Of a stretch of 64,000 nt of DNA, positions 24,116-32,851 are shown in pieces (the stretch's first letter is position 1; each line of letters begins with the position of its first letter). The DNA is from an uncultured Acidimicrobiales bacterium (GTDB lineage: Bacteria > Actinomycetota > Acidimicrobiia > Acidimicrobiales > SZUA-35), in NCBI GenBank assembly GCA_938021675.1, contig CALIFY010000012.1:1-64000 (forward strand), in the 5' to 3' direction. The notes beneath the pieces are model-generated. The model was not told the origin of the DNA, did not search any database, and saw nothing but the letters and a program-made list of their open reading frames with translations. Both the position numbers and the translations under genes were made by a program.

Positions 24116-25174
24116 TCAGCCGCCCTTGCCCCGCCACGGAATGAGAACCGATTCCACCACCCGAATGATCAGATCGAGGAACACGCCGATGAGGGCGATG
24201 ATGATGATTCCCACCAACACGATGTCGGCTCGGAAGAAGCTCCGAGCCTGAAAGATCATGCTGCCGAGCCCGGTGTCGGTCCCCACCAATTCCGCCGCCA
24301 CCAGCGTTCCCCAGCTCACGCCGAGGGCAACCCGACAGCCGGTGAACAACTCTGGCAACGCATTCGGCAATATCAACCGAAACAGGATTTGCGGCTTTGA
24401 TGCACCAAGCGAGTATGCGGCTCGAATTTTGGACAGACTGACGGTTCGAACCCCGGCTCTGGCGGCGATGATCATGATCCAAATCGAGGCGAAGATAAGC
24501 AAGGCGTATGCGCTTGGGTTGCCGATCCCGAACCACAAGATGAACAACGGGATCAACGCCAACGGGGGGATCGGTCGAAACAGCTCGACAGGAGTGTCGA
24601 AGAACCCTCGTAGTCGGCTCGATAGGCCCATCATGAACCCGATCGGGACGCCGACCACCGTGCCGGCGAGCATCCCGACCCCAACCCGGAACAGGCTGGT
24701 GCTGAGGTGCTCCCACAACGTGATGTTCTTGAAGCCCTCGGTCCGAAGGGTGTTGAATCCTCGCCACGTGTCGGCCGGGGACGGGAAGAACGTCGGCGCC
24801 ACGACCTGTGAGTACCCGTTCTCATCGCAGTCGGGGGACTGTCGGCAGGCGGTAACTAGGTTGTTGTCGGTCAACTCCCGAGGCGGATCGGCCTCGGCGA
24901 ACGCCACCGCTGTCTGCTGGCGAAAATCATCGGGAAAACCCCAGGCCTTGGTGACCGTCCACCAGGCGAGCAACAAGATCACCAGGGACAACAGGCTCCA
25001 GAACGGCATGCTCCTGACCGCACCGGCATCGCCGAACCGCACCGTCTTGCGAGCATCGGCCGAGCCGGACCGATTGAAGATGCCCCAACCGGAAAAGGGT
25101 CCGGACTTGTCGACCATCTGTAGCGTCCGCTCATCGCTGGCGCCGCTCAGTCCGCCGGGTCCGTGCTCAGACAT
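24116..25174 (-). CDS. tauC: Taurine-type ABC transporter permease
   Basis: 352 aa, ATG with GGGGAG 8 bp upstream. After a cytosolic N-terminus and a first helix (SLLSLVILLLAWWTVTKAW) there is a loop of about 60 residues, longer than in E. coli TauC, with two cysteines (TACRQSPDCDE). The BPD_transp_1 domain follows, with the EAA-type loop AAYSLGASKPQILFRLILPNALPELF. It forms the membrane channel with TauB and TauA. The start lies 4 bp after the tauB stop. Confidence 0.9.
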   Translation of the reverse strand: MSEHGPGGLSGASDERTLQMVDKSGPFSGWGIFNRSGSADARKTVRFGDAGAVRSMPFWSLLSLVILLLAWWTVTKAWGFPDDFRQQTAVAFAEADPPRELTDNNLVTACRQSPDCDENGYSQVVAPTFFPSPADTWRGFNTLRTEGFKNITLWEHLSTSLFRVGVGMLAGTVVGVPIGFMMGLSSRLRGFFDTPVELFRPIPPLALIPLFILWFGIGNPSAYALLIFASIWIMIIAARAGVRTVSLSKIRAAYSLGASKPQILFRLILPNALPELFTGCRVALGVSWGTLVAAELVGTDTGLGSMIFQARSFFRADIVLVGIIIIALIGVFLDLIIRVVESVLIPWRGKGG

Positions 25175-25178
25175 CGGT

Positions 25179-25979
25179 TCAGCTCCCCTCGTGGCCCATG
25201 ATCTGCTCTTCCATCTCCCAGATGAGCGACAGGACTTCTTCCCGCTTCTCGATGAACTCCGGCGATGCCTTCAGCTCACGGGGCTCAACGTCGAGCCCGG
25301 TATTGGCAAACGGGAGATCGTAGACATGCTCCACCCGGCCCGGTCGGGGGGCCATGACGAACAACCGGTCACCGAGGTAGAGCGCCTCCTCAACGCTGTG
25401 GGTGACCAACACGATCGTCTTTCCCGTGTCTTTCCACAGACGGAGTATCAGGCCCTGCATTTTCTCTCGGGTAAGCGCGTCTAACGCCCCGAGCGGTTCG
25501 TCCATCAAGATCACGGCCGGGTCGTTGGCCAGACAGCGGGCGAGCGCCACCCGCTGTTGCATGCCGCCCGATAGTTCGTAGGTTCGTTTCTCGCCGAAAT
25601 CTTTCAGCCCGACCGTGGCCAGCAGTTCGTCGACTTTGGCATTGGTCTCACCGGTCGGTTTGCGACGCATCCTCGGCCCGAACGATATGTTTTTTCGCAC
25701 GTTCAACCACTCGAACAGCGCCCCTTGCTGGAACACCATCCCCCGGTCCGGACCGGGACCGGTAATCGGTTCGTCGCCGAGTTTGACCGTGCCGGCGGTG
25801 GGGGCCAGGAACCCGGCCAAGATGTTCAACAATGTCGTCTTGCCGCATCCGCTCGGCCCGAGAAGCGTAAGCAGTCGGCCACCGGTCAGATCGAACGAGA
25901 CGTCCTTCAGGGCCTGAACCGATCCGCCCTTTGGTAGCTCGTACACCATGTCGACCGAGTCAACCTTCAGATTCCTCAT
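25179..25979 (-). CDS. tauB: Taurine-type ABC transporter ATP-binding protein
   Basis: 266 aa from the ATG at 25979; an upstream start at 26075 gives an unrelated leader and is not used. Walker A GPSGCGKTT, Q-loop MVFQQGALFEWLNV, signature LSGGMQQRVALARCL, Walker B VILMDEPLGALD and the switch His in VLVTHSVEEAL are all present. It powers uptake through TauC and belongs to the nitrate/sulfonate/taurine class of ABC ATPases. Confidence 0.92.
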   Translation of the reverse strand: MRNLKVDSVDMVYELPKGGSVQALKDVSFDLTGGRLLTLLGPSGCGKTTLLNILAGFLAPTAGTVKLGDEPITGPGPDRGMVFQQGALFEWLNVRKNISFGPRMRRKPTGETNAKVDELLATVGLKDFGEKRTYELSGGMQQRVALARCLANDPAVILMDEPLGALDALTREKMQGLILRLWKDTGKTIVLVTHSVEEALYLGDRLFVMAPRPGRVEHVYDLPFANTGLDVEPRELKASPEFIEKREEVLSLIWEMEEQIMGHEGS

Positions 25980-26105
25980 CGTCTCAACCCTCGCAGATAT
26001 TTCGCGTCCACCCAAAACGTGCGTCGGCCCGAAATGGGCGAGGTGCCGAGACCAACCGGCCCCGGCACCCCGCAACGCAGTATTTCGTCGACGTGCAGAA
26101 CCGGA

Positions 26106-27263
26106 TCAGCCGGTTGCCGCCTCCAGGTAGCTGGTATCGACGAAGCCGGAGAAGTCACCGATCGATGAATCGATTTCTCCCAGTTCGACGAACGTGTCGA
26201 GCTGATCCGTCATGTTCTGCTGGACCTGTCCGCCGAGCCAGGCGTCCGATAGCTGGTCGTCGAGAGCGGGGAACGAGAACCAGAGATCCTCGCCGAGGAA
26301 GTTGCCGACGTCGTCCATGCCTGCGGCCTGGGCGATGATTGGATTGTTGGTCTCCGGGTCGGCGGCCCAGGTGTCGTTGAACTCCTGGGTTGCGCTCAGG
26401 AAGTTGCTGACGACCTCGGGATGGCCTTCACCGAAGGCGGTTGGAATCGACACGATGTCGTACGTTGCAATCCCAATCTCGCTCTCCTGTTCGGCGCCGG
26501 TCATGATCAGTTCGCCGCCGGCGTCCAACATTTCGACAACCGATCCGCCAAAGGCGCATCCGACGTCGATCTGGCCGGATACGAACGCCGCCGCGGTAGC
26601 GGCGCCGCTCTCGGCCGGAGTCACCTCAAGATCGTCGAGATTGACCCCGAGGAAGTCCATCATCGAAAGCATCTTGAAGTGGGTCACGTTGCCGATCGGC
26701 GTGGTGATCGTTGCGCCGGTGAGGGTTTCGGCGGCGTTTTCGCGGGTTATGCCGAGGCTGCCCTGAGCGACACAGTTGTCGGCTTCGGCATAGGACACGG
26801 CGATGCCGACCAGTTTGAGGTCGGCGCCGTTGTTCACACCATTGGCAAACGGGGTGAGGCCCTGTGAGTATGCAATGTCGATGTCGCCGGCCACCATGGC
26901 TTCGGTCATCTCGCTGCCGTTGGCAAACGGCACCCAGTTGATCGGCACGCCGACCGCATCGCCGAAGCTGCCGTCTTCTTGGCCGATCTGGTTTGGTGTC
27001 GGCCACTCGGCGAAGTAGGCGACGTTGAGCTCATCGAGTTCGGCCATGGCCTCGCCCTCTTCGCCCTCCCCGTCCCCTTCAGCGGCGTCATCTTCGGAGG
27101 ACTCGTCGTCTTCTGCGTCACCGTCTTCTGCGTCACCGTCTTCTGCGTCACCGTCGGCCGCTTCGGTGGAATCGGTGGTGTCGGTGCCTTCGTCGTCACC
27201 ATCGCCACAGGCCGCGGCGAATAGGCCGATGACGGCGAGAAGTAGTAGTAGTCGTCGTTTCAT
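26106..27263 (-). CDS. tauA: Taurine-type ABC transporter substrate-binding lipoprotein
   Basis: 385 aa from the ATG at 27263 with GGGGAGAG upstream. Lipobox LFAAAC (Cys19) marks it as a lipoprotein of the outer face. A strongly acidic linker of about 60 residues follows, containing three exact copies of DGDAE. The periplasmic-binding domain starts near residue 76 (LDELNVAYFAEWPTPNQIGQ) and matches TauA/SsuA/NMT1 proteins. Between tpa and tauB it should bind taurine; hypotaurine or other sulfonates are possible. First gene of the transporter run. Confidence 0.88.
   Translation of the reverse strand: MKRRLLLLLAVIGLFAAACGDGDDEGTDTTDSTEAADGDAEDGDAEDGDAEDDESSEDDAAEGDGEGEEGEAMAELDELNVAYFAEWPTPNQIGQEDGSFGDAVGVPINWVPFANGSEMTEAMVAGDIDIAYSQGLTPFANGVNNGADLKLVGIAVSYAEADNCVAQGSLGITRENAAETLTGATITTPIGNVTHFKMLSMMDFLGVNLDDLEVTPAESGAATAAAFVSGQIDVGCAFGGSVVEMLDAGGELIMTGAEQESEIGIATYDIVSIPTAFGEGHPEVVSNFLSATQEFNDTWAADPETNNPIIAQAAGMDDVGNFLGEDLWFSFPALDDQLSDAWLGGQVQQNMTDQLDTFVELGEIDSSIGDFSGFVDTSYLEAATG
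27108..27152. repeat. 15-bp tandem repeat (three exact copies) in the tauA linker
   Basis: Three identical units at 27108-27122, 27123-27137 and 27138-27152, encoding DGDAE three times on the minus strand. Identity at the DNA level indicates recent slippage or duplication. Confidence 0.92.
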
Positions 27264-27302
27264 TGCTCTCCCCATTGTTGCGTTGACCCTGTTGGGTCGT
27301 GG

Positions 27303-28721
27303 TTAGCTGATGGTAGCCCCGCTAACCAACCACATATCGGTCATGGTTAACACCCGGTTGAGACGTTCGACTAGGTCATCGAGCACAAAACTGTCGGCCA
27401 CTAGCGGTGGTGAGACCACGAGCATGGTGGCGCCTCGGTTGTCGGCCCGTATGAGTAATCCGGCCTGGCGGACCATGTCGGCTAGCACTCCACCTTCGAG
27501 TGCTGCCCGCTGGTGGTCATCGAGTTCGGTGGCGGTGTCTCGATCGGCCATGAGTTCGATGGCGTAGAAGTAACCGGCGCCCCGGATCTCCTTGATGCAG
27601 CGGTGATGGTCGAATTGAGCGTCCAGTCTGGCTCGGAATCCGGCCTCGTTAGCCAGAACGTGATCGAGAATGCCCTCATGTTCCATGGCTCGGATAGTGG
27701 CTACCGCAACGGCTGTTGCCACCGGGTGGCCTCCAAAGGTCGAGCCGTGGAGGAACGTCCCCATCGGAGAGTCCCAGACGGTTTCCACCAGTGGGCGGCG
27801 AACGACCATACCGCCGAGGGGTTGGTAGGCGCTGGTGACCCCCTTAGCGAATGTCACGATGTCAGGTTCTGCCCCGAACCGTTCGCTGGCGAACCAATGA
27901 CCGAATCGACCGAACGCGCAAATCACTTCATCGGCGATGAGTAGAACGCCATGGCGATCGCAGATCCGGCGCAGCTCCTTCCAGTACCCGTCGGGTGGGA
28001 CGAGACCGCCCCGGCCGTTTTGGACGGGCTCGGCCACCACCGCGGCGACCGTTTCCGGCCCTTCGGCCTCGATCATGTCCTCCACCGCTCGGGCTGATGC
28101 CAGTTCGGCCGACGTGTCACGATAGGTGTTGCGAACGTGGCGCGTCCCCTGCCAGAGCATCGGCTGGAATATCTCGCGGAGCGTGGGGACGCCGGTCACC
28201 GAGAGGGCGCCGAGTGTTGACCCGTGATAGGACCACTCCCGGGAGATTACCTTGTATCGACTGTCGTCGCCGCGGGCGACGTGGTAGTTCCTGGCGAATT
28301 TGAGCGCCGATTCCATCGCCTCGGAACCAGAGTTCACGAAGAAGACCTCGCTCAGATCTCCCGGTGCTCGATCGGCGATCATCTGCGCCGCCTCGGCGGC
28401 CGGAGGATTGGCCCAACCCCAGGTTGGATAGAAGGCCAGCCTGTTCATTTGCTCGGATGCCGCGGCCGTGAGATCCGTTCGACCATGACCCAAGTTGGTG
28501 CAGAACAAGCCTGCGAGCCCGTCGAGGTACTCGTTGTCTTCGGCGTCGTACACGTAGCAGCCGTCGCCTCGCTCGATTACCCCCAGAGACTGGTTGTTCC
28601 ACGCGTTGCCCGTCGTGAAGTGGGGAACCAGGTGTTGCTCAGCGTTCCGCTGTGTTGTGGCTCGCGTGCTCATTGCGTGCCGGGTCGTAGCTTGCTGACT
28701 CCGCGGCTCTACTAACGACAT
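27303..28721 (-). CDS. tpa: Taurine-pyruvate aminotransferase (class III)
   Basis: 472 aa. Class III aminotransferase with GSEAMESALKFARNYH (PLP phosphate region), EWSYHGSTLGALSVTG, LLIADEVICAFGRFG (Asp to the pyridine N) and the PLP-lysine in FAKGVTSAYQPLGG. The run EYLDGLAGLFCTNLGHGR is typical of Tpa and related omega-aminotransferases. It should turn taurine plus pyruvate into sulfoacetaldehyde and alanine, feeding Xsc. The start may be the ATG at 28721 or that at 28673; a 24-bp palindrome lies just upstream of the first. It is 39 bp upstream of tauA on the same strand. Confidence 0.88.
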   Translation of the reverse strand: MSLVEPRSQQATTRHAMSTRATTQRNAEQHLVPHFTTGNAWNNQSLGVIERGDGCYVYDAEDNEYLDGLAGLFCTNLGHGRTDLTAAASEQMNRLAFYPTWGWANPPAAEAAQMIADRAPGDLSEVFFVNSGSEAMESALKFARNYHVARGDDSRYKVISREWSYHGSTLGALSVTGVPTLREIFQPMLWQGTRHVRNTYRDTSAELASARAVEDMIEAEGPETVAAVVAEPVQNGRGGLVPPDGYWKELRRICDRHGVLLIADEVICAFGRFGHWFASERFGAEPDIVTFAKGVTSAYQPLGGMVVRRPLVETVWDSPMGTFLHGSTFGGHPVATAVAVATIRAMEHEGILDHVLANEAGFRARLDAQFDHHRCIKEIRGAGYFYAIELMADRDTATELDDHQRAALEGGVLADMVRQAGLLIRADNRGATMLVVSPPLVADSFVLDDLVERLNRVLTMTDMWLVSGATIS

Positions 28722-28732
28722 CCTTTCAACCC

Positions 28733-28756
28733 CCTGCTCGTCGGCCGACGAGCAGG
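28733..28756. promoter_or_regulatory. Perfect 24-bp palindrome upstream of tpa
   Basis: The half-site CCTGCTCGTCGG is followed directly by its exact complement, with no spacer. It lies 11 bp upstream of the ATG at 28721 and below an AT-rich stretch that probably holds the promoter. It could be a repressor site for the taurine operon or an mRNA hairpin over the translation start. Confidence 0.6.
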
Positions 28757-28781
28757 CTTTAACAGCCTCACCCTCGACCGA

Positions 28782-28817
28782 GTTAGAAGATATAGCAATT
28801 ATTTATGTATCTCTAAC
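28782..28817 (-). promoter_or_regulatory. AT-rich probable promoter region of the taurine operon
   Basis: The most AT-rich stretch in this gap, bounded by an imperfect inverted repeat (GTTAGAAGATA near 28782 and TATCTCTAAC at 28808-28817). On the minus strand it contains TATATC-like hexamers. No regulator gene of the TauR type is next to the operon, so the factor that binds here is unknown. Confidence 0.4.
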
Positions 28818-28934
28818 ACGCCAACGTGGCCTGATCGTACATCGCAACCGCTCACCGGTAAAGGGGGGAGGCATGTCAACCATCCACCGGTTCACGAAGT
28901 CACTCCTGAATGGCGGCCGGTAGCCTCGGAGATC

Positions 28935-29720
28935 ATGGTGACGAAGCTGCAGATAATCGGCGGCGGACGAATGGGTCACGCACTCGTCGGCGGCTTGATC
29001 AAGGCTGGTTGGGCTACCGCTCAAGAATTGGCCGTGATCGAGGTCGATAGCACACAACGGCAGCACCTCGTCGCGGCATTTCCTGGTGTTGCGGTATCGG
29101 ACGCCCCGGTGGGCGGCATCGATTCGTTGGTAGCGGTCAAACCACACCTGGTGCTCGATGTTTGTGCCGGCCTCGTCGAACCCCGGCGGGTGGTGTCTAT
29201 CGCGGCTGGGGTGACCATCGCCGCTATGGCCGACGTCTTGCCGGCCGGTACCTCAATACTTCGAGTGATGCCGAACACCCCGGCCCTGGTCGGCGAGGGT
29301 GCGGCCGGCCTGGCCGGCGGAGACAACGCCACCGATGACGATGTGGCCTGGGCCACCGACATTCTCAGCGCCGTCGGGTCGGTGGTGGTGGTAGCCGAGG
29401 CGAAACTCGACGCCGTTACCGGCTTGTCCGGATCGGGTCCGGCCTACGTGTTTTTGTTGGCCGAGGCCCTGATCGATGCTGGTGTGGCGGTTGGTCTCAA
29501 CCGGTCCGATGCCGCCACCTTGGCCAGCAAGACCATTTACGGCGCGGGCAAGATGCTGGTCGAAACAGGGTTGGAACCGATGGAACTTCGAACTCAGGTC
29601 ACCACGCCGGCCGGCACCACGGCGGCCGGTCTTGGACGGCTTGAAGAGCACGGCATCCGAGCGGCCGTCGCCGCCGCGGTACGAGCGGCAACCGATCGTT
29701 CAGCCGAGCTCGGTCAATGA
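28935..29720 (+). CDS. proC: Pyrroline-5-carboxylate reductase
   Basis: 261 aa. The N-terminal Rossmann motif is IIGGGRMGHALVGGL; MPNTPALVGEG and the C-terminal signature SGSGPAYVFLLAEALIDAGVAVGL are typical ProC. It reduces pyrroline-5-carboxylate to proline with NAD(P)H. The ATG has CGGAG nearby and a TAGCCT hexamer 8 bp upstream, a spacing that would also fit a leaderless transcript. It is followed closely by the SAM hydroxide adenosyltransferase gene. Confidence 0.93.
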   Translation: MVTKLQIIGGGRMGHALVGGLIKAGWATAQELAVIEVDSTQRQHLVAAFPGVAVSDAPVGGIDSLVAVKPHLVLDVCAGLVEPRRVVSIAAGVTIAAMADVLPAGTSILRVMPNTPALVGEGAAGLAGGDNATDDDVAWATDILSAVGSVVVVAEAKLDAVTGLSGSGPAYVFLLAEALIDAGVAVGLNRSDAATLASKTIYGAGKMLVETGLEPMELRTQVTTPAGTTAAGLGRLEEHGIRAAVAAAVRAATDRSAELGQ

Positions 29721-29735
29721 CGGCAATCGACCACG

Positions 29736-30647
29736 ATGGAGTCCACGATGCAACCCGGTGACCCCCTGCGGTTCGATACCGTTTCCTTTCTGTCCGACTA
29801 CGGACACCGCGATGAGTTTGTGGGCATCGTCCACTCGGTTATTCGTTCGATCGCTCCCGCGGTTCGAGTTATCGATATCTCGCACGAGATAGCGCCTCAC
29901 GATGTCAGAGCCGGAGGGTTGGCTCTCGCCCGGTCGGCTCATTACATGGCTCCTGGCGTGGCCCTCGCAGTCGTCGACCCCGGCGTCGGTACCGACCGCC
30001 GACCGGTTGCGGTCGAAGTGGCCGATGGGGCGGCCTTCCTGATCGGCCCAGACAACGGCCTGCTCGCTCCTGCGGTAGCCATGGTCGGTGGCGCCACCGC
30101 CGCTGTCGTGCTTGATAACTCCGAGTATCACTTGGCTGATGCCGCGGTCACGTTCGACGGTCGGGACGTCTTTGCCCCCGTCGCCGCCCATCTTTGCCTT
30201 GGCGTACCCTTCGCTGACCTGGGAACGGCCATCGACCCGATCCAGCTGCTCCCCGGCCTCCTGCCGATCAGCGGCGTCGACGACGATGGAGCGATTCGAG
30301 CAGAGGTGCTGTGGATCGATCGTTTCGGTAACGCCCAGCTCAACCTAGACCCCGACGATCTGACCGATTGGCCAGACATGATCACCGTGCGCGGCGGTCG
30401 CATCAACCGGAACGCGGCTCGGGTCGACACGTTTGCTGACATCCCAGGCGGTGGTTTCGGTCTGTTGGTCGATTCCTATGGTCTGCTGTCGTTGGCCGTC
30501 GATCGCGGTTCTGCCGCCGAGGAGCTCGGGCTAGGCGAGGGCGACGAGGTTTCGCTCGCCCCCTGCGAGCAACAGGAGGGCATCGTTTCGTCGGTGTCGT
30601 TGACCTTGAAACCATCGACTACCCGAGAGGAAGGACACCCGGTATGA
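29736..30647 (+). CDS. SAM hydroxide adenosyltransferase (DUF62 / fluorinase-like family)
   Basis: 303 aa from the ATG at 29736; the ATG at 29748 is nearly as good. Family blocks are all present: LSDYGHRDEFVGI (active-site Asp region), VVDPGVGTDRRPVAV, GPDNGLLAP, TFDGRDVFAPVAAHL and WIDRFGNAQLN. The family hydrolyses S-adenosylmethionine to adenosine and methionine using hydroxide; halogenating members differ by a loop that is not obvious here. Its stop overlaps the start of a 29-codon membrane peptide (ATGA). Confidence 0.88.
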   Translation: MESTMQPGDPLRFDTVSFLSDYGHRDEFVGIVHSVIRSIAPAVRVIDISHEIAPHDVRAGGLALARSAHYMAPGVALAVVDPGVGTDRRPVAVEVADGAAFLIGPDNGLLAPAVAMVGGATAAVVLDNSEYHLADAAVTFDGRDVFAPVAAHLCLGVPFADLGTAIDPIQLLPGLLPISGVDDDGAIRAEVLWIDRFGNAQLNLDPDDLTDWPDMITVRGGRINRNAARVDTFADIPGGGFGLLVDSYGLLSLAVDRGSAAEELGLGEGDEVSLAPCEQQEGIVSSVSLTLKPSTTREEGHPV

Positions 30648-30733
30648 GACCGTCGATTGTCATCACCCTTGGTCTACTTATGTTGGCCATCCTGGGCGCA
30701 GGCGTGGCCCAGTTCGTCATCCAGATTCGCTAA
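30644..30733 (+). CDS. 29-aa single-helix membrane peptide, coupled to the DUF62 gene
   Basis: Begins MRPSIVITLG and ends VIQIR. One hydrophobic helix covers residues 5-26, with Arg at both ends. The ATG overlaps the preceding stop by 4 bp and has GAGGAAGGA about 10 bp upstream, as strong a ribosome site as most genes here. It converges on the CAP-domain gene and overlaps its last 17 bp. Size, spacing and amphipathic ends support a real micropeptide; function unknown. Confidence 0.6.
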   Translation: MRPSIVITLGLLMLAILGAGVAQFVIQIR

Positions 30734-31529
30734 CACTTGCCAGGTCGTGCAGCACGGTGGCGATCAGTCGGGGATCGAGGTTTTCCCCCGAGAGGGTGGG
30801 ATCGGTTTGCCGGGGGTCTGTTCCATCCGGGCCGGTCTCTTGGGGTGCTGTCGGTGGCGTAAGCGGCTGCGTGACGGCGGTCGTCTCGTCCGAAGCTGAG
30901 GTCGGTGGCACGGTCGTGGTCGGAGGTTCGGCGACCGTTTGAGGTGGTGACGGCGATGCGGGGGTCGCTGTTGGTGTTGCAGTCGAAGTCGGCGTCGGTG
31001 TTGGATCGCCTGTCGTTTGAGCTGGCGTCGATGGGGTCGCCGTGGTGGGTGGGGTGTCGTCAACTGCCATGAATCGGTGTGTGGTCCACAACTGGCCGGT
31101 GCTGTCGTACACGACGCCGACCCCGACATTGGTGAAGCGGGGATCGACGAGGTTCGCGTCGTGAAGCGGGCTGGCCTTGAAGGCCTCGAATAGCATCGGC
31201 ACGTCTTGCACCGGGTTGACGCCAACGTTTTCACCGATAGCAACCCACGGCGAGGTAACCCCGACCGAGATATCGGGGGCGTGAGCCAGTTCGTTGTCGG
31301 CCGCCATTTGGCGCGACCACTCACGAGATGCGGCTTGAAGTTCTCTGTCCAGCTCCAGGGCCGGGAGCCCTTCGGTCGCCCGGTACTCGTTGATCAGGGT
31401 GACGAACCGCCGCTCGTCCTCAACGGTCCCCGCCGAGGCCGGCCCTCCGGCCACAAACAACAACCCGAGAAGGAGAACGGCTATCGTCGCCATCGAGCAA
31501 AACCGTCGCGTAACCGTCGATAGTGCCAC
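30717..31529 (-). CDS. Exported CAP/SCP-domain protein with Pro/Thr-rich tail
   Basis: 270 aa from the GTG at 31529 (AGAGGCGG upstream); longer readings up to 31865 lack a signal-like start. A signal peptide (MATIAVLLLGLLFVAGGPASAG) precedes a CAP domain (residues about 38-150) with RFVTLINEYRATEGLPALELD, SREWSRQMA and HDANLVDPRFTNVGVGV; the usual histidines are seen in LAHAP and PLHDANL. Roughly 100 residues of Pro/Thr/Ser linker follow, then a short tail (LIATVLHDLASVSES). Bacterial CAP proteins are poorly understood and are sometimes tied to wall or spore processes. Confidence 0.82.
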   Translation of the reverse strand: MALSTVTRRFCSMATIAVLLLGLLFVAGGPASAGTVEDERRFVTLINEYRATEGLPALELDRELQAASREWSRQMAADNELAHAPDISVGVTSPWVAIGENVGVNPVQDVPMLFEAFKASPLHDANLVDPRFTNVGVGVVYDSTGQLWTTHRFMAVDDTPPTTATPSTPAQTTGDPTPTPTSTATPTATPASPSPPQTVAEPPTTTVPPTSASDETTAVTQPLTPPTAPQETGPDGTDPRQTDPTLSGENLDPRLIATVLHDLASVSESG

Positions 31530-31789
31530 CGCGTGTTCACCGCCTCTGGCCGCGAGGTTCGCTATGTTTCGCACCTCGTTCGATGTGTCGCTTCGATATC
31601 GGTGATTGGCCTCAAAAACTTGATCCGACCTCACGAAGAATGGGCCGTCGGTCGCAGTGGTGAACGGGCCGCGGGTCGGACGTGTAGCTGGATCGTCTTT
31701 GTGATTGTGTAGTCCTCTACCGGCCTGGGCGTGGTGCGGGCTTGATGGATGCTGGTCTCGCAGGGGGGCCGGTGGAGGATTGCGGTTTG

Positions 31790-32851
31790 TCAGCCTTTGA
31801 GCGTCCGGGCGTTGTGGATGGTTCCTTGGAAACGGTCGTCGTCGGTGAGCGTGCCAGTTCCGCAAAGCGGTTTGTTACCAATGGAGATGGTCCGGGCTAT
31901 CCGTTGCCAGCAGCTTGTTCCAGAGTGGTAGGGAGCGACAGTTCCGAACCCGGCGGGTGCGGGGGCGGCAGAATCGGTTCGCCCGTTAACGATAACTCGG
32001 ATGGTATTGGCGTCATCGTCGATGACACAGGTGATGGTCATCTTGGTATTGGCGGCCAGTTCATAGGTGGAGTTGGCGGTTTTTGCGTTGCCGTCCCCGT
32101 CGCGCATGGCGCACTGGGCCCGGGGCATGCCGGTGTTGTCGGTTACCAGCGACATCTTCCATTGGCCGCCCTGGGAGTCGGCATAGCCCCGTTGCATCAC
32201 ATTCCACGACGGGCCCGTTGCCGTGGTGAGGGCCTGCAGGTTGGCGGTCGTCAGCGTGACCTTGGCTTGGAACGAGAACTGGCCACCATGAGGGTTCAGC
32301 GCGTCGGATTCCTCTGCCGATACTTCGGTGGTGACCACGTCGTCGTCGGCGCCGGTGAAGTACCGGGTGCTCGACCCGACCGATCCCTCTCCAAGGCCAT
32401 GAATCACCGAAGCGGTTCGCCGCCAGTCTTTGAGGCGTCCAGGAGCGATTGACGACTCCGAGCGCAATGCAACGCAGTCGGTCCTCTGGCTTACCTGGAT
32501 GTTGTTATGGCCGACGCTGTAGACCTCATAGCGGTAGTCGGCGCCGGCCGCGCCGTAGTCGTGAAGGTTCTTTGCCGCGGTGCGGGGCACGTCCCAACTC
32601 TGGCCGTCTGAGCGTGCGATTCGGTAGAACACCGCATTGTCGGCGCCGTCGCCCTGGGTGATGTTGAGCTTGCTCGGAAAGAACGTGATCTCAACATCGC
32701 TACTGCCGGGGTTGACCACATAACAGAAGTCTGGCTTGATCGGCCAGCCGGCGGCGTCGGCGGGCAGCGTTGCCACCGCGGTGCCAAAAAGCGAGACGAT
32801 GAGCATCGAAACGATAGGAAGGCGACGCGAACGTCGCTTCTCAGAAAACAT
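31790..32851 (-). CDS. Exported protein with LamG/concanavalin-like fold
   Basis: 353 aa from the ATG at 32851 (GGAGAT 9 bp upstream). Signal peptide at residues 1-34 (RRSRRLPIVSMLIVSLFGTAVATLPADAA). A first domain of about 120 residues (FCYVVNPGSSDVEITFF to QRTDCVALRSES) is followed by a LamG-like beta-sandwich from about residue 170, with GQFSFQAKVTLT, WNVMQRGYADSQGGQWKMSLV and TITCVIDDDANTIRVIVNG. It is probably a secreted carbohydrate- or ligand-binding protein. Paired cysteines suggest disulfides. I cannot assign a substrate. Confidence 0.72.
   Translation of the reverse strand: MFSEKRRSRRLPIVSMLIVSLFGTAVATLPADAAGWPIKPDFCYVVNPGSSDVEITFFPSKLNITQGDGADNAVFYRIARSDGQSWDVPRTAAKNLHDYGAAGADYRYEVYSVGHNNIQVSQRTDCVALRSESSIAPGRLKDWRRTASVIHGLGEGSVGSSTRYFTGADDDVVTTEVSAEESDALNPHGGQFSFQAKVTLTTANLQALTTATGPSWNVMQRGYADSQGGQWKMSLVTDNTGMPRAQCAMRDGDGNAKTANSTYELAANTKMTITCVIDDDANTIRVIVNGRTDSAAPAPAGFGTVAPYHSGTSCWQRIARTISIGNKPLCGTGTLTDDDRFQGTIHNARTLKG

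Noticed and set aside
23205..24767. A 520-codon open frame containing pta with a long N-terminal extension
   Set aside because: The first 226 codons lie antiparallel-free but out of frame inside tauC and show no family match; the Pta fold starts at the ATG at 24089.
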